Assembly (NCBI GenBank): GCA_028023455.1
Contig: JAQFVV010006644.1
Location: 502,353-566,352 of the forward strand
Length of the DNA stretch: 64,000 nt
Source of the DNA: Epiperipatus broadwayi
Taxonomy: Eukaryota > Onychophora > Udeonychophora > Euonychophora > Peripatidae
Direction: 5' to 3'
The position numbers and the translations under genes are program-made. Below are positions 38,544 to 50,003 of this stretch, piece by piece; position 1 is the stretch's first letter; each line of letters begins with the position of its first letter. The notes under the pieces are model-generated. The model made no database searches and was not told the DNA's origin. It saw nothing but the letters and a program-made list of their open reading frames with translations.

Positions 38544-40994
38544 TGTAAATATCGATAAGTCTATCTATATTTTAAAAATTATCATTTGTTATATAAAAAA
38601 AAAATCTCTTTGAGTTGATGTTTATATATGAAGTATTATTATTGTTTATGGTTATTAGGTATAGTTATTGTTTGAAGTTATTATTTTATTTATATGTTGA
38701 TGGTACATCGTTATGAATATTTAATTATTATAAATAAATGAAGACATATAAATTGTTGATTATATAAAAAAAATATTTTATTTGCAGTGATTATTAAAAA
38801 AATGCAATATTATTATTTATGTATATTTTTAAAGTTGTCAAATAAATTTTCAATTTAATATTTTTTATATATATGCTTGATATATATATTTTTTTAATGT
38901 TAATTGTTTAAAATAAAACATGTGTAACAATGGTTTTCAAAACAGCATTTGCTAGCACGTGGAACAACAGCAACAACAAAAAAAAGAAGCCATTATTATT
39001 AGGATAGTGATAAAACAAACAAAAGGATAAAAATTTGGTATATTTTGTTTCTTTGAAATTGCCATTCTTAAGAATAGTGGAATAAGATAAATTTCTGTAA
39101 TCAATACATAAACATGACTGGCTAATATATATATCGCAGCCAGGGGGCTGCACCCTTTTTTTTCATTTATTCCAAGGCAGTTTAAAAAGAAAAACTAGGC
39201 AAATTTCAACACATGAATTTCATCGCGTCTGAAGCCGAAATTTGATATAGCTATCTTGAATCTATAATGGTCAATCTAATAATAATCTGGAGGTAACTAG
39301 AATTAATATATTGGATTTAACATTTCAATTTATTTATTTACTTTTCAAGGAAAGAAATTTTAGAAGGATAAAAATATACATACATCCAAGAATTAACAAT
39401 TTTCTCTAACGTGATAGTTTCTTCACTTTAACTAGAATGCATTCTAATATTAAACGGATAAAGAAATAAAACAATGGAATAAGTTGACTTTTGAAAGAAG
39501 AATAAATAAGTAAACTTTGAAAGGTAGTAAATAATTTTATATGTATAAATGATATATAAATATATTTTTGAGATCGATATTTTTGTTTATTTTTATTTTT
39601 CATTATAAAAATATAACGTTTTATAAATATTCAATTCAAGCGTCTTGTTTTCTAACAGCAATAAACATTTAACAGGTGTCAAAATTAACACTTAAGTAAT
39701 TTAAGATCTTAAAGTATGGGTTATAAGTTTGGGTTTCATGTGAGTTGTTATGTATATTTTAATAAGTAGATTTATATTCAAAAATTTTTATTATAAAAAT
39801 TTTTTATTATTAATTTATTTATTTTCATTTTTTTTTTTAAACTTCATATAATAATTTTTATGCCGATCAAAACAATAATTTATATATATATATATATATT
39901 TGCTGTATATAATTTTTTTTTGAATATCTGAAAAATATAAATATGGATTTGTGTTTATATTAATGCATACTTGTTAAGCACAAATATGTCTTTATCTATT
40001 TAATATATATACTTATTGCAAGTATATATGTATATTTATTATTTGGGTTTGTATTTAAAACATTGATATTACCTAAAATTAAACCATAATATAAAATAAA
40101 GGATGTACTATTTGTTTTATAAGTAATGCCTTTGTAATTTATTTGAAAGAGTATTAATATTTTATTGTTATTTTTCTTTTAATGTTAGAGTCATTATGAA
40201 ATTAATTGAATTCACAATTTAATAGAGGATAACTTCATATTTCACTTATTGTTTAGTCTTTAGGCCACTTACACATATTATTATTCAGTGATATGTTTAG
40301 ATATACATAAATTTACATAATAGATGTGTATATTGGATTTAATAGAATTCCCTTTGTTTCTGATATATATATTTGATTAGTTAGTCATATCAACCTTGAA
40401 AATAAATTATAATGATAGATCTCATTGCTCTCTATGATTTTAGATTTATTTCATGTATAGCTAGTTGGAAGAGCATATAAACAATTTATTTAAATATAAC
40501 TGGGATAATTTTGTCTTTCTTCATTTAAATCATACAATTTATTATATTAGGCTTTCTCAACAATTGGATTCATTTAGATTATATATATTTCATTACGTTT
40601 ATCATCCAATGTTTGAAGCATTATTTTCTTCTCACATATTAATGTTCCATTACATTTGAGGTATAATATGTTTATATGATATATTGTCCATTACGTTTGG
40701 CACCACAAACTGTTGGTCCCAGTTAACTGATGATTGGTATAATGGAGTAAAAGTATGTTCCATTACATTTGGACGCCACAACATGGTCAGCATAATATGT
40801 TCGTTTAATTATTCATTACATTTGGTGTATCAAAGTTAGGGGCTTGGTTAACTAATGATTATTGTTGCAAAAGTTCATATGTTTATTTTCATTTGAGATC
40901 ATATAAAGATACATTCCATTATATTTAGCTTTCCCAATGTTTGGGGCCTTCTTTCTTCAATTTAAATGGAATGCAGCAAGTACATTCCATTACA
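38544..40994 (+). mobile_element. Solo LTR A (same family as E2)
   Basis: It begins TGTAAATATCGATAAG and ends ACATTCCATTACA, length 2451 bp. It is flanked by GTAT on both sides (38540-38543 and 40995-40998), a 4-bp target duplication in a TA repeat. It is homologous end to end with the E2 LTRs but with clearly more differences than those two have from each other, so it is an older insertion. Only one LTR remains. Ten bases of TA repeat separate it from E1. Confidence 0.85.
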
Positions 40995-41004
40995 GTATAT
41001 ATAT

Positions 41005-43596
41005 TGTAACCTCTGTCCTCTTCACTTATTCACTTTATTATATTTATAAATGCCCAGGCGCCAATTCTATACAAGATAGAATAAAATTTATAATTGTAAA
41101 TTGATTTTAAACTTATTTAAAAGATTCTTATATTGTAATTATTCTATGGCTTAGCTCAGTTGAGGTTATAGGATATGGTCTTCATATAGGAGGCAAATAA
41201 GGATGATAAAAACGTCTACAAACAATAATTCTATAATGTTAATTTAAATATGTTCTAAGCATTTATTCAATAATAAAACTGTTGCAAAATTGACAATTAT
41301 TACATTTATTACAGTATAGACAATGATGAGGATTGGGTATCTTTTTATCCAAATCACCACCTATTCTAAGCAAAATAGAATATATTATTAGCACTGTAAT
41401 ATAGTGATTTATCATCTCCAGACAGATTAAACAAATTGACTTCTGCTGGCAAATCTATATATTATAAGGCTATGTTATGTTAACCATATATATGTGTGTG
41501 TGTGGAAATGGAGAATCGAACGTATATAATCAAGCAATTCATATGGGCTATTAATTCAATAAAACATTTATTAGAAATTAACATAAAAGACAAAATAAAT
41601 AATAAAATAAAAAAAAAATATTATTTATGCACCTTGCTAACCAATTACATTGTTCTTCCATAGTAAAACCAAAACTGACTAATATTTGATATGTGAATCA
41701 TATATATACTTTGGAATAGTGTGCATTTTTACAACATTGTAAATATGATGTATTTCTAAACATACTTTTTATTAACTTATTTATATAACTTGGATGATGC
41801 CATAAATCAATCATCTTTTATACATATTATAAAAATTTATACAACACTTATCTGTTATAATCAGTATATATCATCTAACACTAACTATACAAGAACAAAG
41901 AAAGGCATGGGAAAACACTAACAAAACACTTACACCTATATACGTGAGAATTAAATAATATCTCCAAACTCAATCTAAATAATCTAATCGTCCCTGACCA
42001 TTTCTACCTTCAACTTATAACAGACAAGGTTTTAATTCTTTATTTTTTTAAATAAATTTCATTAGCGAAATTAAGCATAATAAATACAATTTAAAAAAAA
42101 AAAAAATCATTTATAGCATCACGCACACACTTGAATATATATAATCACCTATAGTATAATTTCTAGATCATACAAAATAGATTATCATATTATAATAACA
42201 TGAAGTTACATTGTTTCATTTTTTTTAAAAAAAAAAAAAAAAAAATTGGTTATACATCTGTTGTACTCAGTAACGAAAATATTTATCAATATCCCATCAT
42301 TACATGTTAAGTTTTTTTTTTTTAAAAAAAAAAAAAAATTAAAAGTTGAAAGAAACATACATATTACAGAATGTCTATCCGACTGTTGATGCATAATTTG
42401 TTAAGAATGATAAGAGGTTTTTTTTTATCCTAGAATTCTGTGACAGGTGTTATAAATGACATTTGCATGCATTGAAATTATTTTATTATATATACGCGAA
42501 TTGCAAAGTTATACAGTAGAAAATTATCCTCTTGATACAAGATTAAATAGATAAACTTTTTCATTTTAAATTTTAATTTGCAGAAGATTGATAGAAAATT
42601 ATTAAAATTGAAAATCAAGCGTTTGATTTTAGCGTTTAACAAGAAAAATTTAGCTAGCTTTATTTTAAACAATTTTGTCATTTTAATATTATTTACTTTT
42701 GGTAATACTTTAAAATAAATCATAATTACTTATCTTATGTGCCATCCAGGTATTTTAAAGATAATGAATATGGATCATGACTTTGGCAGAAATTTGGAGC
42801 TGGCTTCCTTTTTGGTCTATCTCTTCATGGTTATATTACTCCAGTAGTATAATAGAAATTCTCCATCAATATATTATTAGAATCCTTGTGATGTTTTTCT
42901 TTATTTGTTCCAATGCTCTTAGAGAGTTATTGATTCTTTTAAGCTTTATTGTTTTAGCTTTTTCCTTGAAACATTTTTTTTTTTACTTTTTTTTCAAGTT
43001 TTAAACTTTCTGTCTCTCTTCACTCACGCCCTCTGTGTTTCTATGACAATCAACTTTGAAAGTTTACCAGAAATATTATTTATAAAAATTTTAACAATGT
43101 TTGAATGGAATAAACATAATAATAAAAATAAATATTAAATATTAATTATTAATTTTAGAAATGTTATTCATTATTATACAAATAATCTTTATCATTTTTA
43201 AACATAAGATTATGAACAATACATAATCAGTAAATAATAAATAAAATATAGAAAAGAAAATTCTAATTAATACTATATCTATGTTTCTGCTTATTATGAC
43301 ATGTAAATTCTCTACTACATATAAACATCCCTAATGTTGTTCATCCTCCTCTTTTACTACCAAACACATAATCCAAAGCTCTACCAATCAGTACACCCAA
43401 TTAAAGTTTTAATTTTTTTAAAATCCTAATTTTAACTAGCAAATCTCACCACAATTTAAGTTTAATTTTCCTAAAACTCAATTTTAAATATTAAATTATA
43501 TCACAATTCATTTTTCTCAGCTAATTATCTTTAGCCATTGTTAGCACAAATGTGACCTTCCCACATTTCTTCCTGGTGCCAACCTGGAAGGTTACA
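41005..43596 (-). repeat. E1 3' LTR (left)
   Basis: 2592 bp and co-linear with 47404-49985. Differences seen by eye are mainly homopolymer and microsatellite length changes and a sprinkling of substitutions. On the minus strand an AATAAA lies at 41034-41039, about 30 bases before the LTR end, a likely poly(A) signal. Reading frames shared by the two LTRs reflect LTR identity and are not taken as genes. Confidence 0.85.
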
Positions 43597-43612
43597 ATCC
43601 TTCCCCCTTATG
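43597..43612 (-). promoter_or_regulatory. E1 polypurine tract
   Basis: The minus strand reads CATAAGGGGGAAGGAT directly before TGTAACC of the 3' LTR. A G-rich purine run in this position primes plus-strand DNA synthesis in LTR retrotransposons. E2 has the similar GATTAGGGGGTAT at its 3' LTR. Confidence 0.7.
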
Positions 43613-43829
43613 AAAGAAAAATGAATTGGATAAACAACAATCAATATTAATAGCACATCAAATTTTACATTAAGATCATTCCTCAATTAGAAAATTATGT
43701 TTATCGAATAAACATAAAACAATAAAACATTTAATGCTTTTACAAACACTTGTTTCTATTATATTTTAGCAACATTAAATAAGCAAAAAAATAACTAAAT
43801 TCTATATTGAACAATATGTATAACTTTTA

Positions 43830-44999
43830 TTAATCATGTCTTGCAGGATATGGAATCAAACTGCGAGCATTATAGGTAATTTTAAACCTTGCTCGATTAT
43901 TCTTTATTTCCTTTCTTCTGACAAGTTTATCTCTACAAGATTTCATTTTTACTTTGTTGGATTTAACTCTAGCCTTTTTAATATATCTTACTTTATTTCT
44001 AACTTTCTTAAGATGATTTATATTAAATAATTCTTCCTTTACTCCTTTGAGTTTGATCTTATCCTTTCCTAAATCTCTCTCTGGCTTAATAATTTTCCTA
44101 AGAGAATTCATATCAAATTCCTTCATAATCTTCATTTTACATTTAATCTTTATTTGATCAACTTTTCCAACATAAATAACACCCTTTATCATATGCTCTA
44201 TATTAGATACTATACATATGACATCTCCATACAGTACTTTTCTGTGACTACTCATCTTCATGTCCCAATTTAAGTACTTACAAATACATTCAGAGACTAT
44301 ACTTCTACTTTTATTTTGTAATTTATTGCCTGAAATATGAATAAATTTCATTAATTTGTTTTTCAAAATTTCTAGACATTTCATGCTTAGAGAAATTATT
44401 TCTACATATATGAATTCACTAATCCCTTTATTCCTATCAAGACTTTCTTTAATATCTTCAAATATATCCACACTCTTATTTCTGTCTAATTCCAGTTCTT
44501 GGTCCCCTATTTCTCTGAGTTTTTTATATGCCCTTAACTCTTCTTTGGCTAAACTAATATTTTTACTAACTAGTTTAACAGTCTGCTGATTTTCTTCCTT
44601 AAACAGCACTATTGAATCATCATCAGATATTTTAATTTTCTGAAGGGGATTCTTAACACTTGTCTCTAACAATACTGATTTGATTACCTGATCTTTTATA
44701 TTCTCTTGCATTTCTAGCTTCATTTTGGGTATTTCTAACCTTGCTTCTAGCTTTGTTTCTAATTTCACTTCTAATTTTATCTCTGACATTTCTGACTTTA
44801 TTTCAACTATCCTCTCCTCTGATTTCTTTTGACTCAATTTTATTTCTATTGCTATCTCTGATTCCTGACTTTTTACTTTCTTCTCCACAACTTGCATCTG
44901 CCTAACTATACTAGCATTTATTTCTACCATTTCTGACTTCATTTCTGAAACTTCCAATTTTATTTCAGCTATCCTTTCCTCTGACTTATCTTGATTCAT
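43830..44999 (-). CDS. E1 coiled-coil, lysine-rich protein (Gag-like position)
   Basis: An open frame of 389 codons on the minus strand. Residues about 1-110 are heptad-type coiled coil rich in Glu, Lys, Ile and Met, with internally repeated segments such as KSEERIAEIKLEVSEMKSEM. The middle is mixed helix. From about residue 300 it turns strongly basic, with PERDLGKDKIKLKGVKEE and then KKARVKSNKVKMK, two units of a repeat that is clearer in the E2 protein. No capsid major-homology block, CCHC knuckle or enzyme motif is seen. Its place after the leader is that of Gag, and the basic tail could bind RNA; both points are inference. A second frame (45141-45434) lies upstream with a broken linker between, so the ancestral protein may have been longer. 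Confidence 0.6.
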   Translation of the reverse strand: MNQDKSEERIAEIKLEVSEMKSEMVEINASIVRQMQVVEKKVKSQESEIAIEIKLSQKKSEERIVEIKSEMSEIKLEVKLETKLEARLEIPKMKLEMQENIKDQVIKSVLLETSVKNPLQKIKISDDDSIVLFKEENQQTVKLVSKNISLAKEELRAYKKLREIGDQELELDRNKSVDIFEDIKESLDRNKGISEFIYVEIISLSMKCLEILKNKLMKFIHISGNKLQNKSRSIVSECICKYLNWDMKMSSHRKVLYGDVICIVSNIEHMIKGVIYVGKVDQIKIKCKMKIMKEFDMNSLRKIIKPERDLGKDKIKLKGVKEELFNINHLKKVRNKVRYIKKARVKSNKVKMKSCRDKLVRRKEIKNNRARFKITYNARSLIPYPARHD

Positions 45000-45140
45000 G
45001 ACTTTAGTTCTGCTAACATCTGCTTCTTACCTTCTGCTCTGCATCTTCTACTTGACCTGACTTTAATCTTCTACTTGACCAGACTTCTAATTCTGCTAAC
45101 ATCTCTTCTGATTTTTCTCTATCCTCTACTCGACCAGACT

Positions 45141-45434
45141 TTAGTTCCTCTTAATTCTGATTTCTAATTCTTCTATCTTTAATATATTTCTTAACAACAT
45201 CAACATATCACCATCTAGAGTTTGAGGGATAGTATCTCTCATCCTACTAGACTCTCCATAGGACATACCTATAGTTTCATTTCCTGATTCAAGATCAGGG
45301 GACATCGCAACAATGTCTGGAGATGGTGTCTCTTGAGACCCACCCAAACTATCATATAAACTAAACTCTTCCATTTTATAATCTCTTAAAAATTTATTAA
45401 TATTACTTAAGAAAATAAGGTTTACCAGCTCCAA
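45141..45434 (-). pseudogene. E1 N-terminal protein segment
   Basis: A 97-codon minus-strand frame. The likely start is the internal Met at MEEFSLYDSLGGSQE, giving about 77 residues of acidic, Ser/Pro-containing sequence (TPSPDIVAMSPDLESGNETI) followed by a helix ELEIRIKRN at the stop. The next 140 bases, on to 45000, contain coding-like EKSEEMLAELE and three repeats of a KSGQVED-like unit, in a frame shifted relative to both flanking frames. The segment probably once joined the 389-codon frame. I know no domain for it. Confidence 0.45.
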
Positions 45435-46559
45435 CCTCCACTAAATCAACAATTCAAATTCACCATCACTACCTAAATGACATAAAATTTCCACAAATTT
45501 ATTTTCCCATATAATGTTCGATTTTCCACACACACATAGGCAAGAAGACATTAAGTTTTCACTAAATAACATTAATCTAAACATAACTGAAATTATTAAT
45601 TAAATTTTATATGATCCACTATAGTTATATTACAAACTACACCAATTCAAATAACTGATAAAAGACCAAACGATTTAAACATGTTCATTTATTTTTATGC
45701 TGTGTTGGGTGCATTCAAATATTATAACCAGCATTTATAACCCCCCCAAAAAAAATTTATAACCAAAATAAAATTAATGATGACATGCATTTACTATGAC
45801 AATTGATATACAATTTTTTAATTAAATATGGTAAATGCCAACCTTTGCATAAGAATATAGAAAATAGCCTGTTAAGAATGAGCTATATATTCAAGTTATA
45901 TATTCATCCATCCTTCTAAAGATCCAACAGATACTGACAGCCAAAAGAATTATTAGCAGTTCACAATTTTGAAATAGATAAAAGAATTCCATCACTGCTC
46001 TCAAAACATACAATGCTCCATGAACACTCTGATGATCATCCCATTTTAACCACTCTAAGCTACCACAACCCATAATATTTTACTACAAACACTATCACAA
46101 TGCCCTGCTTACATCCAAGTCTTAGGGGCTATTTATAAAATATTGTCTTGCTCATCTTTGGGAGTCTTAGAGACAAATATTACATATATATTAGAAAGAA
46201 CTATGCCTTGCTCTCTCTGGAGTCTTAGAGGCAAAATCATGGCAGGACTACTGTTAACTGCTTCATGATAACTAACAACTGATATCATAATTTGGGTTGG
46301 AGCAGTGAATGAGAACAATCAGTCACCAGTGACATGAATACACCATATACTTAAGACAATGACAGAAATTCTCCATCCATCACCAAAACTTGCAATACAA
46401 CCAACAAAACTCCAACAATCAAGTATGCTATTTAACCTTCAAAATTATAGACTTTCTATAACAGAAGTGTTCCAGATATGAACAATATTAACACTTTATA
46501 ATTTAATACTATCAATAATTCTATGTTTGTCTAGCATCAGTACTATATTTAATTGACAA

Positions 46560-46603
<44 letters not shown>

Positions 46604-47119
46604 ATATATATATATATATATAAAATGTTATCAACTTTAACATTTACTATAAATTGTGATATTTATATAGCTTTATAATTGAAATTAAGCTGTCTCATGG
46701 CTGTATTTATTTATTTCACCTAAAAAAAATGTTTTTTTTTTAAACTATACATCTGACATTCATATATCTATTACACATCTTTCAGGTATTGGCTTATTTC
46801 AAACTCTAATTGGCTTATTTCAAACCTTAGTTAATGCTCCATTTACCCCTAGTTCCATTTTATCAAACATTTCTATTAATCTTCCAGATTGATATAAAAA
46901 AATCCTTGAATAAGAAAACTGCCAACTTGATTCTATTTTGGAACCAATTTTGCAATAACTGTATATTTAAAACAGGAATAAAGTAATTCTAATGGCACTG
47001 GATTATCTCTCATCTCAGGTATATGCCAATATATATCAACAAAATATAAACACTCTACAAGATATGAGACTTAAGTAATCAAGATCATATGATTGGACAT
47101 CCATTTAAACCCTTGGCAG
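45435..47119 (-). other. E1 leader, homologous with E2 leader
   Basis: On the minus strand 46440 to 45891 aligns with E2 52800-53360 at the nucleotide level. It shares TTGATTGTTGGAGTTT, TCATTGTCTT and TCTTTTGGCTGTCAGTATCT, and a thrice-used CTAAGACT motif. A 60-codon frame (46073-45891) has a 62% identical partner in E2, but the differences are mostly amino-acid-changing, which argues for an RNA or sequence role rather than a protein. A TA microsatellite lies at 46563-46621. Confidence 0.6.
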
Positions 47120-47403
47120 CTGTGGCCTCTATGTATATATCAAGCCATCCACGCTAGTCACCACTTAACCAATTAAACCAACAAAAGATAAATATTCTAC
47201 AGGATATGAGACTTAATTAAACAGGGCCCCATGATTGGACATCCATTTAACCCAATCGTATATCAAGCTTTTAACCCATAAATGTCGAGGCTTCACATTG
47301 GGCAAGCCACTTAACCCATGTATATCAGGCCATCCACATTGCATGCCACCACTTAACCATAAATATAACAGCCCCCACAATTGGGCAGCCACTTAACCCA
47401 CCC
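47120..47403 (-). repeat. E1 PBS-like tandem array
   Basis: Read from the LTR edge on the minus strand, units of about 30 bp recur five or six times every 45-60 bp. The first is TGGGTTAAGTGGCTGCCC followed by AATTGTGGGGGC. Next come TGGTTAAGTGGTGGC...GTGGATGGCC, TGGGTTAAGTGGCTTGCCC and TGGGTTAAATGGATGTCC...GGGGCC. The first unit lies three bases from the LTR, where a primer-binding site is expected. The others look like degenerate copies of it. Confidence 0.6.
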
Positions 47404-49985
47404 TGTAACCTCTGTCCTCTTCACTTATTCACTTTATTATATTTATAAATGCCCAGGCACCAATTCTATACAAGATAGAATAAAATTTATAATTGTAAAT
47501 TGATTTTAAACTTATTTAAAAGATTCTTATATTGTAATTATTCTATGGCTTAGCTCAGTTGAGGTTATAGGATATGGTCTTCATATAGGAGGCAAATAAG
47601 GATGATAAAAACGTCTACAAACAATAATTCTATAATGTTAATTTAAATATGTTCTAAGCATTTATTCAATAATAAAACTGTTGCAAAATTGACAATTATT
47701 ACATTTATTACAGTATAGACAATGATGAGGATTGGGTATCTTTTTATCCAAATCACCACCTATTCTAAGCAAAATAGAATATATTATTAGCACTGTAATA
47801 TAGTGATTTATCATCTCCAGACAGATTAAACAAATTGACTTCTGCTGGCAAATCTATATATTATAAGGCTATGTTATGTTAACCATATATGTGTGTGTGG
47901 AAATGGAGAATCGAACGTATATATAATCAAGCAATTCATATGGGCTATTAATTCAATAAAACATTTATTAGAAATTAAAAAGACAAAATAAATAATAAAT
48001 ATAAAAAAATATTATTTATGCACCTTTCTAACCAATTACATTGCTCTTATAGTAAAACCAAAATTGACTAATATTTGATATGTGAATCATATATCTTTCG
48101 AATATGTGCATTTTTACAACATTGTAAATATTAGTATTTCTAAACATACTTTTTATTAGCTTATTTATATAACTTGGATGATGCCATAAATCAATCATCT
48201 TTTATACATATTATAAAAATTTATACAACACTTATCTGTTATAATCAGTATATATCATCTAACACTAACTATACAAGAACAAAGAAAGGCATGGGAAAAC
48301 ACTAACAAAACACTTACACCTATATACGTGAGAATTAAATAATATCTCCAAACTCAATCTAAATAATCTAATCATCCCTGACCATTTCTACCTTCAACTT
48401 ATAACAGACAAGGTTTTAATTCTTTATTTTTTTAAATAAATTTCATTAGCGAAATTAAGCATAATAAATACAATTAAAAAAAATAATAATCATTTATAGC
48501 ATCATGCACACACTTGAATATATATAATCACCTATAGTATAATTTCTAGATCATACAAAATAGATTATCATATTATAATAACATGAAGTTACATTGTTTC
48601 GTTTTTTTTTAAAAGAAAAAAAAAAAAAAAAATTGGTTATACATCTGTTGTACTCAGTAACGAAAATATTTATCAATATCCCATCATTACATGTTAAGTT
48701 TTTTTTTTAAAAAAAAAAAATTTAAAAGTTGAAAGAAACATACATATTACAAAATGTCTATCCGACTGTTGACGCATAATTTGTTAAGAATGATAAGAGT
48801 TTTTTTTTTATCCTAGAATTCCGTGACAGGCATTATAAATGACATTTGCATGCATTGAAATTATTTTATTATATATACACGAATTGCAAAGTTATACAGT
48901 AGAAAATTATCCTCTTGATACAAGATTAAATAGATAAACTTTTTCATTTTAAATTTTAATTTGCAGAAGATTGATAGAAAATTATTAAAATTGAAAATCA
49001 AGCGTTTGATTTTAGCGTTTAACAAGAAAAATTTAGCTAGCTTTATTTTAAACAATTTTGTCATTTTAATATTATTTACTTTTGGTAATACTTTAAAATA
49101 AATCATAATTACTTATCTTATGTGTCATCCAGGTATTTTAAAGATAATGAATATGGATCATGACTTTGGCAGAAATTTGGAGCTGGCTTCCTTTTTGGTC
49201 TATCTCTTCATGGTTATATTACTCCAGTAGTATAATAGAAATTCTCCATCAATATATTATTAGAATCCTTGCGATGTTTTTCTTTATTTGTTCCAATGCT
49301 CTTAGAGAGTTATTGATTCTTTTAAGCTTTATTTTTTTTTTAGCTTCTTCCTTGGAACTTTTTTTTACTTTTTTTCAAGTTTTAAACTTTCTGTCTCTCT
49401 TCACTCACGCCCTCTGTGTTTCTATGACAATCAACTTTGGAAGTTTGCCAGAAATATTATTTATAAAAATTTTAACAATACAATGTTTGAATGGAATAAA
49501 CATAATAATAATAAAAATAAATATTAAATATTAATTATTAATTTTAGAAATGTTATTCACTATTATACAAATAATCTTTATCATTTTTAAACATAAGATT
49601 ATGAACAATACATAATCAGTAAATAATAAATAAAATATAGAAAAGAAAATTCTAATTAATACTATATCTATGTTTCTGCTTATTATGACATGTAAATTCT
49701 CTACTACATATAAACATCCCTAATGTTGTTCATCCTCCTCTTTTACTACCAAACACATAATCCAAAGCTCTACCAATCAGTACACCCAATTAAAGTTTTA
49801 ATTTTTTTAAAATCCTAATTTTAACTAGCAAATCTCACCACAATTTAAGTTTAATTTTCCTAAAACTCAATTTTAAATATTAAATTATATCACAATTCAT
49901 TTTTCTCAGCTAATTATCTTTAGCCATTGTTAGCACAAATGTGACCTTCCCACATTTCTTCCTGGTGCCAACCTGGAAGGTTACA
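47404..49985 (-). repeat. E1 5' LTR (right)
   Basis: 2582 bp, TGTAACCT...AGGTTACA. The minus-strand AATAAA is at 47433-47438. It begins with a GC-richer stretch (CCAGGTTGGCACCAGGAAG). Eighteen bases of TA repeat separate it from the E2 5' LTR. Confidence 0.85.
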
Positions 49986-50003
49986 ATATATATATATATA
50001 TAT

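Larger units (their letters stand above)
41005..49985 (-). mobile_element. E1: non-autonomous long-LTR retrotransposon, minus strand
   Basis: LTRs 41005-43596 and 47404-49985 flank a 3.8 kb interior. The orientation is minus: the purine tract abuts the left LTR, the PBS-like repeats abut the right LTR, and the protein genes run leftward. ATAT flanks both ends (41001-41004 and 49986-49989). LTR termini are TGTAACCT...AGGTTACA. The interior encodes a coiled-coil, basic protein but no protease, reverse transcriptase, RNase H or integrase, so movement must be supplied in trans. Size and content fit the 'large retrotransposon derivative' type. The 4-bp duplication and TA target are as in Ty3-like 297/17.6 elements. 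Confidence 0.85.

Noticed and set aside
38908-39153. Antisense frame conserved at 56529-56780
   Set aside because: A reverse-strand shadow inside LTR copies, with no independent support.
40465-40659. 64-codon frame conserved at 51932 and 58094
   Set aside because: It lies in three homologous LTRs. Conservation is explained by LTR identity, and it overlaps the junction array.
42478-42723. 81-codon frame repeated identically at 48861-49106, and the frames at 42777 and 49160
   Set aside because: They lie in the two LTRs of E1 and are shared because the LTRs are near-identical. Low-complexity composition and no domain.
46133-46318. 61-codon frame in the E1 leader
   Set aside because: The homologous part of E2 (52915-53110) has the nucleotide similarity but does not keep the frame.
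47120-47403. Spaced repeats that could suggest a CRISPR array
   Set aside because: Repeats are degenerate, spacers are similar to each other, and the genome is clearly eukaryotic.
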